Shown: piece after piece, positions 1 to 9,055 of the stretch | Numbering within the stretch: position 1 is the stretch's first letter | Layout: every line of letters starts with the position of its first letter | DNA from: Bradyrhizobium sp. ORS 278 | GTDB lineage: Bacteria; Pseudomonadota; Alphaproteobacteria; Rhizobiales; Xanthobacteraceae | Length of the DNA stretch: 64,000 nucleotides | Assembly (NCBI RefSeq): GCF_000026145.1 | Contig: NC_009445.1 | Location: 6,168,501-6,232,500 of the forward strand | Direction of reading: 5' to 3' | The notes under the pieces: generated by a model | Told to the model about the DNA's origin: nothing | The model's database searches: none | What the model saw: only the letters and a program-made list of their open reading frames with translations | Translations under genes and position numbers: made by a program

Positions 1-1
1 C

Positions 2-199
2 AGTCTCTACTTGCCGAACGCCATCATTCGCTACCTGCGTCCGCGTCTGAGGCAAAGACGCGACACGCTTGGCATCTACGACGGCTTTGAGTTCAGATCA
101 GGGCAAGCGAAACGCAATCAGGCCGCAACAGCGCTGATACGGATTGATAGTACCGAAATCCGAGACCTCGGACACGAATGGCGACTGATCTCAAGTTGA
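2..199 (+). CDS. possible 3-prime end of a gene entering from the left edge
   Basis: An open frame runs from the window edge to a TGA at 197-199 and would encode about 65 residues, rich in Arg and ending HEWRLISS. I recognise no family. Its third codon positions are visibly less GC-rich than those of the neighbouring genes, so it may be a transferred gene end or simply non-coding. Bases 200-370 downstream hold nothing I can identify. Confidence 0.22.
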   Translation, partial: SLYLPNAIIRYLRPRLRQRRDTLGIYDGFEFRSGQAKRNQAATALIRIDSTEIRDLGHEWRLISS

Positions 200-370
200 G
201 ACGCCATCATGATGATGAGCAGGACGGGACATGCGGCGTCATCCGCCGATGATCGCGGCTCGCAACAAAGGGCAGTCGCTCGCTCTTACCCTGATTCCTG
301 CGCCGTCAGGACGCGGTCACAGAACAGCGTCCTGACGATTCGCAACATCACGACAGCTGAAGCTGCCGCG

Positions 371-2041
371 TCAGCCCGAAGGCTGCATCACGATGGCCTT
401 GTCCTTCGGCCAGCGGACCCGCCAGGCGAACGAGATCTCCTTCGTCTCGCCGGGCTTCGCATCGACGACCCACTCGGTCACACCGCGCCGCTCGCGCACA
501 TTGGTCGCGGTCGGCGGCGTGGTCGCGGGCAGCATCTCGACGACGATTTCCTCATTCTCGCTGACCGGAAGCTGATCCTGGATGGCGACCTTGACCGGAA
601 AATCGTGCGCATTGCGAACCGTCGTCTTGAACGCGCGCTCGTCGATTTTCGCCGTGGTTACGATGAGACCGGCCGAGCCTTCGTTGCGCTTGATCACGCT
701 GCGCTCGACCTTGACCTTGTCGTCGGCGCCGAAGCCGATGCGAACCATCTCGTCCTTGCCCGCCGTCGCCAGCCGGCTGGAGCCGACGAACATGCCGTCA
801 CGGTAGATCGAGACCTTGCCCGGCAGCAGCGGCGCATCGTCTCCTTGCGTGAAGCCGGCCTCCAGATAGGCCGTGGGATCAGCGACCGGCACGGAGCGAA
901 TGATCAGCTCAGGCGCGATCGTCGTCGTCGAGATGCGCAGGCTCTTGGCGCCGTCATCGGTGGCGATGCTGACACGCCCGGGAAGGCGGAAAGCCGTCTG
1001 ATAGGCACCGATCTCGACCGCGGTCTCGCGCTCCTCCGCTCGTTTGGCCGCCTCCGGCGCAGCAGGGAGAGCTGCCTGCTGCTCCATAGCCCGCATTCTC
1101 GGCGCCCTGTCGGCCAACGTCCCGAATTGTGCGATCGGCGGAGCCGGCGGCGGCGGATACTGCGCGATCACCGTCCGCAATTCGGGGGCGCTGCCGCCAC
1201 GGCCGGTGCGCACCGTCGAAACGGAGAGCGCGACATCGGACCAGTCCTCGCCGGTCGCCTGCTGGATCTCCGCGCGCCGCACCAGCTCCATCGCCGGCTT
1301 ACGGTCCTTTGCCGACGTATCGAGGCGCGCGTCATAGAGCGGTACCCAGCGGGCATTGCGGACCGCATAGGTCACCCGCAATGTCGCCTTGGTCGCTGTC
1401 GCTGCCGACAGCTCGATCTGAACCTCCGTCCTGCTCGGCGGTTTGGCGGCGCGATCGGCCTGCAGCCGCGCGATCTCGCGATCGATGTCGCGCTGCTTGC
1501 GCTCGGCGTCGCGGATCGCCGCATCGGCCTGGCCGATCTCCTCCGCCACGGCCGCAAATGCATTGCGCCACTCCGCAATCGGCCGAGCCTCGCCCTTCTC
1601 GCCGAGTCCTGCCGGCGACGCCTCGGCAAATCGCTCCGCGAACTTCTTGCGCGCCTGGGCGGCAGCGATGGCGCCGTCGAGATTGGCGTGCTCGTCCTGC
1701 AGCGCCTCGATGCGCGAGTCTATCTCGGGCAGGTTGACCGGCGGCGCTGCGCGCGGCGGCTTGGCATCAACGGTGCCGATGGCGAGCTTCGCGCCAGCCT
1801 CGCCTTCGACACGCAGCGAGGCGGCATCAAAGCCGATCGGAAAATCCTTGGCGATGGCCGTGCTCTCGCCGGCCGGCAGGTCGAGCGCGATCACGCGCGT
1901 GACCGTCGCGCCGTCGGGATAGACCGTCACAGCATCGACGGTGGAGGTCGCATCGAGATTCGCGGCAACGCCCGGCCCAGCCGCCAGCGCGGCGCTGACA
2001 ACGACAGCCGTGGCCAACACGCCCTTGTTTCGCATGGTCAT
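371..2041 (-). CDS. MuiA-family protein (DUF4140/DUF4139), exported
   Basis: This is a protein of about 556 residues. An N-terminal signal segment (MTMRNKG, then an Ala/Val-rich stretch ending near AANLDA) suggests export. The DUF4140-like N-terminus (TVDAVTVYPDGATVTR) is followed by two coiled-coil stretches at roughly residues 90-130 and 155-195, then a beta-rich DUF4139 half. The family is named after a mucoidy inhibitor and its biochemical role is not established. The ATG at 2041 was chosen because a GGAG lies 6 bases upstream; ATGs at 2044 and 2035 are alternatives, and the frame stays open to 2092. It is separated from serA upstream by a strong terminator and appears monocistronic. The family call is confident; a specific function is not. 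Confidence 0.85.
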   Translation of the reverse strand: MTMRNKGVLATAVVVSAALAAGPGVAANLDATSTVDAVTVYPDGATVTRVIALDLPAGESTAIAKDFPIGFDAASLRVEGEAGAKLAIGTVDAKPPRAAPPVNLPEIDSRIEALQDEHANLDGAIAAAQARKKFAERFAEASPAGLGEKGEARPIAEWRNAFAAVAEEIGQADAAIRDAERKQRDIDREIARLQADRAAKPPSRTEVQIELSAATATKATLRVTYAVRNARWVPLYDARLDTSAKDRKPAMELVRRAEIQQATGEDWSDVALSVSTVRTGRGGSAPELRTVIAQYPPPPAPPIAQFGTLADRAPRMRAMEQQAALPAAPEAAKRAEERETAVEIGAYQTAFRLPGRVSIATDDGAKSLRISTTTIAPELIIRSVPVADPTAYLEAGFTQGDDAPLLPGKVSIYRDGMFVGSSRLATAGKDEMVRIGFGADDKVKVERSVIKRNEGSAGLIVTTAKIDERAFKTTVRNAHDFPVKVAIQDQLPVSENEEIVVEMLPATTPPTATNVRERRGVTEWVVDAKPGETKEISFAWRVRWPKDKAIVMQPSG

Positions 2042-2172
2042 CATTTTCTCCGCAGCCCAGCGCCCTCGCGACCGGATCAGCCGGCCCTTCAACGGGCGTT
2101 AGACGCGAGCAAACAAAGGCAGGTTCAATTGAGACCGCGCTAAGCGCGATCCGTCGAATGCCACGCAAAATC

Positions 2173-2211
2173 AAAAAAGGCAGCGCGGCGCGGTGCCGTG
2201 CTGCCTTTTTT
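2173..2211 (-). terminator. intrinsic terminator of serA
   Basis: An inverted repeat (AAAAAAGGCAGC paired with GCTGCCTTTTTT) gives a hairpin with a run of Us on the minus strand, 23 bases after the serA stop. The flanking A and T runs mean it could stop transcription from either direction. Confidence 0.85.
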
Positions 2212-2234
2212 GGTCGACCTGTGGGATCTTGCGA

Positions 2235-3824
2235 TCAGAACGCCAGCGCCTTGGCCTGCTTGACCTGGGGCAGCGCCTGGATCTTCGCAAGCAGTTCGGC
2301 CGGCACGGCGCCGTCGACCTCGACCAGCGCGATTGCGTCGCTTCCCGGCGCGACGCGGCCGAGGTGGAAGGTCGCGATGTTGATCTTGGCGTCGCCGAGC
2401 AGGCTCGCGAACTTGCCGATGAAACCCGGCTTGTCCTCGTTCGTCACGTAAATCATCGATTTGCCGAACTCGGCGTCGACGCGGATGCCCTTGATGTCGA
2501 CCAGCCGCGGCTTGCCGTCGGCATAGACCGTGCCGGACACCGCGCGTTCCTGCTGCCCGGTGGTGACCGCGACCGAGATCAGGCTCTCGTAGTCGCTCTC
2601 GCCCGCGCGCAGCACCTCGTCGACGATCATGCCGCGCTCCTTGGCGATGACCGGCGCGGACACCACGTTGACCTCGCCCAGCATCGGCCGCAGCAGCCCC
2701 GCCAGCACGGCGGAGGTCAGCGCCTTGGTCTTCATCTCCGCGACCTGGCCCTCATAGGTGATCTGGACCTTGGTGATGCTGCTCTCGGTCAGCTGGCCCG
2801 CGAACGAGCCGAGCTTCTCGGCCAGCGCGATGAAAGGTTTCAGCTTCGGCGCCTCTTCCGCCGTGATCGAGGGAAAGTTGATGGCGTTCGAGATCGCGCC
2901 CGTCAGCAGATAGTCCGACATCTGCTCGGCGATCTGCAACGCGACGTTCTCCTGCGCTTCGGTCGTGGAGGCGCCGAGATGCGGCGTGCAGATCACGCCG
3001 GGATGACCGAACAGCGGATTGCTGGTCGCCGGCTCCTCGGCGAACACGTCGAGGGCGGCACCCGCAACCTGCTTGGAGTTTAGCGCCTCGAGCAGCGCCG
3101 CCTCGTCGATCAGGCCGCCGCGCGCGCAATTGATGATGCGCACGCCCTGTTTCATCTTGGCGATCGCCTGGGCATCGATGATGTTGCGGGTCTTGTCGGT
3201 CAGCGGCGTGTGCAAGGTGATGAAGTCGGCGCGCTTGAGCAACTCGTCGAGCTCGACCTTCTCGACGCCGAGGTCACGGGCGCGCTCCTCGGTCAGGAAC
3301 GGATCGAAGCCGATCACCTTCATGCGCAGTCCTTGCGCGCGGTCGCAGACGATCGAGCCGATATTGCCGCAGCCGACGACGCCCAGCGTCTTGCCGGTGA
3401 TCTCGACGCCCATGAAGCGGTTTTTCTCCCACTTGCCGGCCTGCGTCGAGGCATCCGCCTGCGGGATTTCGCGCGCCAGCGACAGCATCATGGTGATCGC
3501 ATGCTCGGCGGTCGTGATCGAGTTGCCGAACGGCGTGTTCATCACGATGATGCCCTTGGCGGTCGCCGCGGGAATCTCGACATTGTCGACGCCGATGCCG
3601 GCGCGGCCGATCACCTTGAGCCGCTTGGCGCGCTCGATGATCTTCGCGGTCGCCTTCGTCGCGGAGCGAATGGCGAGGCCGTCATAGTCGCCGATGATGT
3701 CGGCGAGCTTATCCTTGTCCTTGCCTAGGTTGGGCTGGAAGTCGACCTCGACGCCGCGATCCCGAAAGATCTGCACGGCGGCCGGGGAGAGAGCGTCGGA
3801 AATGAGAACTTTGGGCTTGGTCAT
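2235..3824 (-). CDS. serA: D-3-phosphoglycerate dehydrogenase
   Basis: This cytosolic NAD-dependent enzyme oxidises 3-phosphoglycerate to 3-phosphohydroxypyruvate, the first step of serine synthesis. The 529-residue length fits the long form with catalytic, ASB and C-terminal ACT domains. Visible motifs are the dinucleotide fold GVVGCGNIG (about 148-156) and the catalytic residues Arg235 (NCARGG), Glu264 (FAEEP) and His282 (PHLGAS). The C-terminal 75 residues form the ACT domain, normally the serine-sensing part in related enzymes. It follows serC on the same strand after a 169-base gap that contains a palindromic repeat, and ends at an intrinsic terminator. The ATG at 3824 starts the canonical MTKPKVLISD. 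Confidence 0.97.
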   Translation of the reverse strand: MTKPKVLISDALSPAAVQIFRDRGVEVDFQPNLGKDKDKLADIIGDYDGLAIRSATKATAKIIERAKRLKVIGRAGIGVDNVEIPAATAKGIIVMNTPFGNSITTAEHAITMMLSLAREIPQADASTQAGKWEKNRFMGVEITGKTLGVVGCGNIGSIVCDRAQGLRMKVIGFDPFLTEERARDLGVEKVELDELLKRADFITLHTPLTDKTRNIIDAQAIAKMKQGVRIINCARGGLIDEAALLEALNSKQVAGAALDVFAEEPATSNPLFGHPGVICTPHLGASTTEAQENVALQIAEQMSDYLLTGAISNAINFPSITAEEAPKLKPFIALAEKLGSFAGQLTESSITKVQITYEGQVAEMKTKALTSAVLAGLLRPMLGEVNVVSAPVIAKERGMIVDEVLRAGESDYESLISVAVTTGQQERAVSGTVYADGKPRLVDIKGIRVDAEFGKSMIYVTNEDKPGFIGKFASLLGDAKINIATFHLGRVAPGSDAIALVEVDGAVPAELLAKIQALPQVKQAKALAF

Positions 3825-3885
3825 GACGATGGTCCTTCACGCCCTCTTGTGAGGGACGGCGCAACGCGCCGGCATAGGGAAAGCT

Positions 3886-3977
3886 GTAGGGTGGGCAAAG
3901 CGAAGCGTGCCCACCGCCCTCTCGCGTCAGGTGAAATAGTCGGTGGGCACGACGCTGCGCGCCTTTGCCCACCCTAC
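3886..3977. repeat. nested palindromic repeat between serC and serA
   Basis: The outer arms GTAGGGTGGGCAAAG (3886-3900) and CTTTGCCCACCCTAC (3963-3977) pair perfectly over 15 bases. Inner arms CGTGCCCACCG (3906-3916) and CGGTGGGCACG (3941-3951) pair over 11. The structure can fold on either strand. It resembles a dispersed intergenic repeat more than a terminator, because no T-run follows. Confidence 0.8.
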
Positions 3978-3993
3978 GAAGCTTCGATGAGGC

Positions 3994-5166
3994 TCAGGCC
4001 GCCTTCGGCAGCGCGGCCTTGGCTTCCGCGAACGCCCAGTCGATCCACTGCGTCAGCAGCGCGACGTCGCTCGCTTCCACCGTGGCGCCGCACCAGATGC
4101 GCAGGCCGGCCGGCGCGTCGCGGTAATGCGCGAAGTCGAAGCCGGCGTTCTCCTTCTCGACCAGCGCCACCAGCTTCTTGGCGAATTCGGCCTGGGCATC
4201 GGCCGTCAGCGATGTGATCGCGGGATCGACGACCTTCAGGCACACCGAGGTGTTGGAGCGGATCGCCGGATCCTTGGCGAGGAAATCGATCCACGGCGTG
4301 CGCGCCTTCCAGTCGGCTAGCACCTTGGTGTTGGCGTCGGCGCGCGCGATCAGCGCCTTGAGGCCGCCGATCGACTTGCCCCAGTTCAGCGCATCCAGAT
4401 AGTCCTCGACGCACAGCATCGACGGCGTGTTGATGGTCTCGCCCTCGAAGATGCCGGCATTGAGCTTGCCGCCCTTGGTAAGGCGGAAGATCTTCGGCAG
4501 CGGCCAGGCCGGCTTGTAGGTCTCGAGACGCTCCACCGCGCGCGGCGACAGAATGAGCATGCCATGCGCGGCCTCGCCGCCGAGCGCCTTCTGCCAGGAG
4601 AAGGTGACGACATCGAGCTTCGGCCAGTCCAACGGCTGCGCGAATGCGGCCGACGTTGCGTCGCAGATCGTCAGGCCTTCGCGTCTCGCGCTGATCCAGT
4701 CGGCATTCGGAACGCGCACGCCCGAGGTGGTGCCGTTCCAGGTGAAGACGACGTCGCTCGCCTGATCGACCTTTGACAGGTCCGGGATCTCGCCATAGCC
4801 GGCGTGCAGCTTGGTGACGTCCTTGAGCTTGAGCTCCTTGACGATGTCGCTCACCCAGCCTTCGCCGAAGGATTCCCAGGCGATGGTCGTGACGGGCCGC
4901 GCGCCGAGCAGCGACCACAACGCCATCTCGACGGCGCCGGTGTCGGACGCCGGCACGATGCCGATCTTGTAGTCGGCCGGCACTTCGAGCACGTCGCGCG
5001 TCAGCTCGATGGCCTGCTTCAGCTTGGCTTTGCCGACCTTCGCGCGATGCGAGCGGCCGAGGGGAGCGTCCTTGAGATTTTCGGCGGTCCATCCGGGGCG
5101 CTTGGCGCAGGGGCCGGAGGAGAAATGCGGCACGGCGGGCCGCTGCGAGGGCTTCGCTGCAGTCAT
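3994..5166 (-). CDS. serC: phosphoserine aminotransferase
   Basis: This PLP enzyme converts 3-phosphohydroxypyruvate and glutamate to phosphoserine, the second step of serine synthesis. In some bacteria it also serves pyridoxal phosphate synthesis. The 390-residue length and the opening [14 protein letters not shown] fit the alphaproteobacterial subfamily of class V aminotransferases. The PLP lysine is expected at Lys193 in [10 protein letters not shown]. It lies immediately upstream of serA on the same strand, so the two pathway steps are probably co-expressed unless the intervening palindrome interferes. A parallel 372-residue frame over the same bases is not coding. Confidence 0.96.
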   Translation of the reverse strand: MTAAKPSQRPAVPHFSSGPCAKRPGWTAENLKDAPLGRSHRAKVGKAKLKQAIELTRDVLEVPADYKIGIVPASDTGAVEMALWSLLGARPVTTIAWESFGEGWVSDIVKELKLKDVTKLHAGYGEIPDLSKVDQASDVVFTWNGTTSGVRVPNADWISARREGLTICDATSAAFAQPLDWPKLDVVTFSWQKALGGEAAHGMLILSPRAVERLETYKPAWPLPKIFRLTKGGKLNAGIFEGETINTPSMLCVEDYLDALNWGKSIGGLKALIARADANTKVLADWKARTPWIDFLAKDPAIRSNTSVCLKVVDPAITSLTADAQAEFAKKLVALVEKENAGFDFAHYRDAPAGLRIWCGATVEASDVALLTQWIDWAFAEAKAALPKAA

Positions 5167-5309
5167 CGTCTATCCTTCCAGATAGTAAGCCTCCCGTTGG
5201 GGGGAGGTGTCCCGCCGGCGTGATTAGGCGAACGCCCGTTCCGCGTCAAGGAACTTCGCGCGATGGCACCGAGCGGATCACGCAGACGTGGCTGGCATGC
5301 AAGCCACAC

Positions 5310-5603
5310 TCATTCTGGCGCAGCTCCGATCGGCGCCTGACCGCCCGGCGGACGATGCAGGAACGTCATCGATGCGTAAGCGCCGATCCACGAGCCGATC
5401 GCTGCAAAGCCGACATAGATCCAGTTTTCCGTGTAGCTGATCACCGCGAAGGACGACAGCGTGTACCAGATCGCGCTCCAGTTCGCGGCGGACAACCGTC
5501 GGCGCGAAACCACAGCCGACGTGAACATGACATAGACCGCATCGGTCGCCGCGGTGGCGAGCACGACGCCGAGCGCCGTCACTGGATTGATCGTCGACAT
5601 CAT
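5310..5603 (-). CDS. small integral membrane protein, unknown function
   Basis: This encodes about 97 residues starting MMSTINPVTALG. Hydrophobic stretches at roughly 8-30, 45-65 and 68-88 suggest two or three membrane segments. No catalytic motif is visible. The start was chosen at 5603, where GGAG lies 10 bases upstream; the frame stays open to 5717 but that extension would overlap the divergent reductase gene. I do not recognise a named family. Confidence 0.6.
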   Translation of the reverse strand: MMSTINPVTALGVVLATAATDAVYVMFTSAVVSRRRLSAANWSAIWYTLSSFAVISYTENWIYVGFAAIGSWIGAYASMTFLHRPPGGQAPIGAAPE

Positions 5604-5711
5604 TTCCCATGCTCTCCGTTGCCGTGTCGCACAACGCTCCAACGTTGTGTCGCTGCATCCGCTCATGCACAATGACGCGACCTGCACGCGCCCAACAACA
5701 AGGATAGAACA

Positions 5712-6695
5712 ATGCAACGCGTCCGTCTCGGGAGGAGCTCACTCGACGTCACCCGCCTGGGCCTGGGCACCGCCCCACTGGGCGGCCTGTTCGAGCCAGT
5801 CAGCGATGACGATGCGGAGGCGACGATCGCGGCCGCCTGGGAACGCGGCGTGCGCTTCTTCGATACCGCCCCGCTCTACGGCTTCGGCCTCGCCGAACAG
5901 CGGCTGGGCGCATTCCTGCGCCGGCAACCGCGCGACAGCTACGTCATCTCGACCAAGGTCGGCCGGCTGCTGCGGCCGGACCCGACGGCACCGGACGATC
6001 CGCACTACAAGGGCGCGCCGCCGCTGCGGCCGCAGTTCGACTATTCCTATGATGGCGTGATGCGGTCCGTCGAGGAGAGCCTGGTGCGGCTCGGCGTCGA
6101 CCGCATCGACGTGCTGCTCGTGCACGATCCCGACGATCACTATGACACGGCGGTGACCGGCGCCTTCCGCGCGTTGCAGCGGCTGCGCGACGACGGCAGC
6201 ATCAAGGCGATCGGGGCCGGCATGAACCAGTCGGAGATGCTGATGCGGTTTGCCGAGGCCGCGCCGGTCGACTGCTTCCTGCTCGCCGGACGCTACACGC
6301 TGCTCGATCAGGGCGCGTTGAACGGCCTGTTCCCGATCTGTCGGAAACAGCACATGGCGATCCTGCTCGGCGGCATCTACAACAGCGGCATCCTGGCCAA
6401 TCCGCATGGCCAGCCGAAGTTCAACTACGAGGATGCCGACGCCGCCCTGGTCGCCCGCGCTCGTCGGCTCGACGCACTCTGCAAGCAGCACGGCACCGAG
6501 CTCAAGGCCGCCGCGATCCAGTTCTGCCTCGCCCATCCCGCCGTCACCGTTGGCCTGCAGGGCGCCCGCAATGCACAGGAGGCGGCGGACAACATCGCCT
6601 TGGCGCAGGTCCCGATCCCCGCCGCCTTCTGGCGCGCGCTGCGCGACAGCAAGCTCATCGATGCGCGCGCGCCGCTGCCGGGAGATGCCGCATGA
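5712..6695 (+). CDS. aldo/keto reductase, probably an aldose 1-dehydrogenase
   Basis: This is a 327-residue aldo/keto reductase. The catalytic tetrad is visible as Asp51 and Tyr56 (FDTAPLYG), Lys82 (STKVGR) and His138 (LLVHDP). The sequence resembles the branch containing L-fucose/D-threo-aldose 1-dehydrogenases and pyridoxal 4-dehydrogenases. Its stop overlaps the start of the next gene by 4 bases. That gene encodes a fuconolactonase-like hydrolase, which supports a role in oxidising an aldose such as L-fucose, D-arabinose or L-galactose to its lactone. The substrate is inferred from family and neighbour only. Confidence 0.9.
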   Translation: MQRVRLGRSSLDVTRLGLGTAPLGGLFEPVSDDDAEATIAAAWERGVRFFDTAPLYGFGLAEQRLGAFLRRQPRDSYVISTKVGRLLRPDPTAPDDPHYKGAPPLRPQFDYSYDGVMRSVEESLVRLGVDRIDVLLVHDPDDHYDTAVTGAFRALQRLRDDGSIKAIGAGMNQSEMLMRFAEAAPVDCFLLAGRYTLLDQGALNGLFPICRKQHMAILLGGIYNSGILANPHGQPKFNYEDADAALVARARRLDALCKQHGTELKAAAIQFCLAHPAVTVGLQGARNAQEAADNIALAQVPIPAAFWRALRDSKLIDARAPLPGDAA

Positions 6696-7543
6696 GCCGG
6701 ACGATCGACGCGCATCAGCACTTCTGGGACCCCGCGCGCGCCGACTATCCGTGGATGGCTGGCGACGCGTTGGCGCCGATCCGGCGTCCGTTCGGTCCCG
6801 CAGACCTCGCGCCGCTGCTCGCAGGCAATGGGCTTCAGGCGAGCATCCTGGTGCAGACCCGCTCGTCACTGGACGAAACGGAAGAGTTCCTGCGCACGGC
6901 GGCTGCGACACCCTTCATTGCCGGCGTCGTCGGCTGGGCGGACCTCACCGATTCCGCGATTGGCAGCACGCTCGTTAGGCTGCGCGGTCTGCCGGGCGGC
7001 GACAAGCTCGTCGGCATCCGCCATCAGGTGCATGACGAGGCCGATGCGGACTGGCTGTTGCGCAGCGATGTCCAGCATGGCCTCGCCGGCGTCATCGCGC
7101 ACGAGCTCACCTACGATCTGCTGGTGCGGACGCGCGAGCTGCCGGCGGCGATCGCGACCGTTCGCGGATTTCCGCGCGGACGCTTCGTGCTCGACCACGC
7201 CGCCAAGCCGCCGATCGCAGCCGGCTTCGACCAGCTATGGGCCGATCGCATCGCGGAGCTGGCCGCCAACAAGAACGTGTGGTGCAAGGTCTCCGGCCTT
7301 GCGACTGAAGCGACCTGGACGGATTGGGATGCCGAGCGGCTGCAGCCCTATGTGGCGCATGTCGCGCGCTGCTTCGGCGAGGACCGGCTGATCTTCGGTT
7401 CCGATTGGCCAGTCTGCCTGCTCGCCGGCAGCTACGGCGTGATCAAGCACGCGCTCGAGACGTGCCTGACGCAGCTCGGCCCCGGCATCCGAGACAAGGC
7501 TTTCGGCCCGAACGCGGTCGCGGCCTATCGGTTGCCGGGCTGA
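6692..7543 (+). CDS. amidohydrolase, L-fuconolactonase-like
   Basis: This 283-residue member of the amidohydrolase superfamily resembles lactonases acting on sugar lactones. The metal-binding HxH is at His8 and His10 (DAHQHFW), and the C-terminal Asp is near residue 238 in FGSDWPV. Such enzymes open an aldonolactone to the aldonic acid. The ATG overlaps the TGA of the upstream dehydrogenase-like gene (ATGA at 6692-6695), so the two are very probably translated together as consecutive steps. No dehydratase, aldolase or transporter for the rest of a sugar-acid pathway is in the window. Confidence 0.88.
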   Translation: MSRTIDAHQHFWDPARADYPWMAGDALAPIRRPFGPADLAPLLAGNGLQASILVQTRSSLDETEEFLRTAAATPFIAGVVGWADLTDSAIGSTLVRLRGLPGGDKLVGIRHQVHDEADADWLLRSDVQHGLAGVIAHELTYDLLVRTRELPAAIATVRGFPRGRFVLDHAAKPPIAAGFDQLWADRIAELAANKNVWCKVSGLATEATWTDWDAERLQPYVAHVARCFGEDRLIFGSDWPVCLLAGSYGVIKHALETCLTQLGPGIRDKAFGPNAVAAYRLPG

Positions 7544-7549
7544 CGGACG

Positions 7550-8017
7550 TCAGAACCGCATCACCATGCCGAAATGGCTCTTGGCGAAGCCCAGCCGCTC
7601 GTAGAAGCGTTGCGCGTCGGTGCGGCTCTGATGCGTCATCAGCTCGATCAGATTGCAGCGGCGGCTGCGCGCCTGCGCTATCGCCCATTGCAGCAGTTGC
7701 TCGCCGATGCCGCGGCTGCGGCGATCGGTGGCGACGCGGACGTCCTCGACCAGCGCCCGCGACGCACCTTGCGAGCTCAAGCCAGGCAGGATGCACAGCT
7801 GCAGGCAGCCGACCACCCTGCCCGCCTCCTCGGCAACGACGAGAGTGATGTGATCGGCACTCGAAATGACATCGAAAGCGGCGAAGTACGCCGGCGGCAT
7901 CGGATCTTCGATGCGCTCGCGGGCGCGACCGAGATGATCGTCGGCGAGCATGGCGACGATGCTGCCGACATCGTCGCGCCGCGCCGGCCGGATGGTGATC
8001 GGCATCGCGTCGGCCAT
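7550..8017 (-). CDS. GNAT-family N-acetyltransferase
   Basis: A 155-residue GNAT domain with the acetyl-CoA loop RRSRGIGEQLL and the terminal FYERLGF strand typical of the family. The substrate is unknown. It starts 17 bases after the stop of the outer-membrane protein gene on the same strand, so the two may share a transcript. An internal ATG at 8005 (MPITIRPA) is an alternative start. It converges with the lactonase gene, leaving 6 bases between stops. Confidence 0.85.
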   Translation of the reverse strand: MADAMPITIRPARRDDVGSIVAMLADDHLGRARERIEDPMPPAYFAAFDVISSADHITLVVAEEAGRVVGCLQLCILPGLSSQGASRALVEDVRVATDRRSRGIGEQLLQWAIAQARSRRCNLIELMTHQSRTDAQRFYERLGFAKSHFGMVMRF

Positions 8018-8034
8018 CGTTCCGAGTGGCCCGA

Positions 8035-8862
8035 TTAGAACTTGTAGCCGAGGCCGGCCCGCACCGTGTTCACGCTGGTGTCGACGGTCGACGTGAAGCG
8101 GATGTACTCGTACTCCGCACGGGCGAATAGGCCGCCGACCAGATTGACATCGACGCCAAGGCCCGCGCTATAGCCATAGATCAGATGATTGTGCTGGATA
8201 TTGTTGGCGCTGAGTGGCTGCAGGGCCGTATAGGCGCCGAGCTGCGTCGCGCTCACCGAGTCCTGAACCGTCACGGTCTGGCCGATGTCGGCGTTGCCGA
8301 GCGCGAGGCCGAAGAACGCGTAGGGCAGGAAGCATCCCAGCGCGTAGCCGGCGCGGCCGCGAATGGTTGCCATATCCTTGATCGAGATCTGCGACGACTG
8401 CGTCGACGTCACGCTGTGGTAGTTGCCGTCGGTGAGCGCGGTGCCGCTGACGAGCGCGCGGGTCGACGAGGTCATGCCGCCGAATTTGCCGTGCAGATAG
8501 CTCGCCTCGACGCCGAGCACCACGTCATCCCACTGGCTGTTATAGCCGACGAAGCCGCCAAAACCCGACGAACGCGAGGATTGCTTGCCAAGATTCATGT
8601 TCCAGGAGGACACCTGCATCTGGCTCTCGATCAACGTATTCGCCAGCACGGCCGCCGTCATCGTGCTCGTCGAGCCGTTGAAGTTCTCGTCGGACGATCC
8701 ATAGCCGCCCTGGACGCCGGCATAGTAGCCGTCCCAGTTGACTCGTGAGCTGTTGAGGCCTTCGGTCATGCTGCCTCTCAGGATGGGCAGATCGGACAAA
8801 TCGGCGGCCTGGGCCACCGAGACCATGCCGCACACCGAAACCACCACCACCAGGCTACGCAT
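8035..8862 (-). CDS. outer-membrane beta-barrel protein (Omp25/porin-like)
   Basis: This encodes about 275 residues with a signal peptide ending at AQA before ADLSDLP. WDGYYAGVQGGYG opens the barrel and the protein ends with the aromatic GLGYKF typical of outer-membrane barrels. Alternating beta strands run throughout. The start at 8862 was chosen for GGAG 7 bases upstream and because it yields a clean signal peptide; the frame extends to 8904. The function is probably structural or a small pore. Confidence 0.85.
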   Translation of the reverse strand: MRSLVVVVSVCGMVSVAQAADLSDLPILRGSMTEGLNSSRVNWDGYYAGVQGGYGSSDENFNGSTSTMTAAVLANTLIESQMQVSSWNMNLGKQSSRSSGFGGFVGYNSQWDDVVLGVEASYLHGKFGGMTSSTRALVSGTALTDGNYHSVTSTQSSQISIKDMATIRGRAGYALGCFLPYAFFGLALGNADIGQTVTVQDSVSATQLGAYTALQPLSANNIQHNHLIYGYSAGLGVDVNLVGGLFARAEYEYIRFTSTVDTSVNTVRAGLGYKF

Positions 8863-8994
8863 TGCCACGCTCCAATCAGTACTGAACTCCATGGAAGCGA
8901 TCATCGCGCGTTAACCTTAATCATTCGTTGTCACGCGGCACTATGTTCCTATTCTTTTGCCAAAGCGCGCGAGTCCTCTCGCGGACCAAACGCA

Positions 8995-9022
8995 AAAACG
9001 GCGCGGACGTCCGCGCCGTTTT
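8995..9022 (-). terminator. intrinsic terminator after the second outer-membrane protein gene
   Basis: A perfect 14-base inverted repeat (AAAACGGCGCGGAC with GTCCGCGCCGTTTT) lies 33 bases past the stop at 9056. The arm ends supply a U-run on the minus strand. Confidence 0.8.
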
Positions 9023-9055
9023 GCCTTGTTGATGCGATCAGTATCGCCAGAAGCT

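Noticed and set aside
209..2143. 644-codon plus-strand frame
   Set aside because: Antisense to the MuiA-family gene. It reads as Arg/Asp/Leu-rich with no domain and arises from high third-position GC on the other strand.
3974..5092. 372-codon minus-strand frame over serC
   Set aside because: It is a shifted reading of serC itself and is extremely rich in Arg and Gly.
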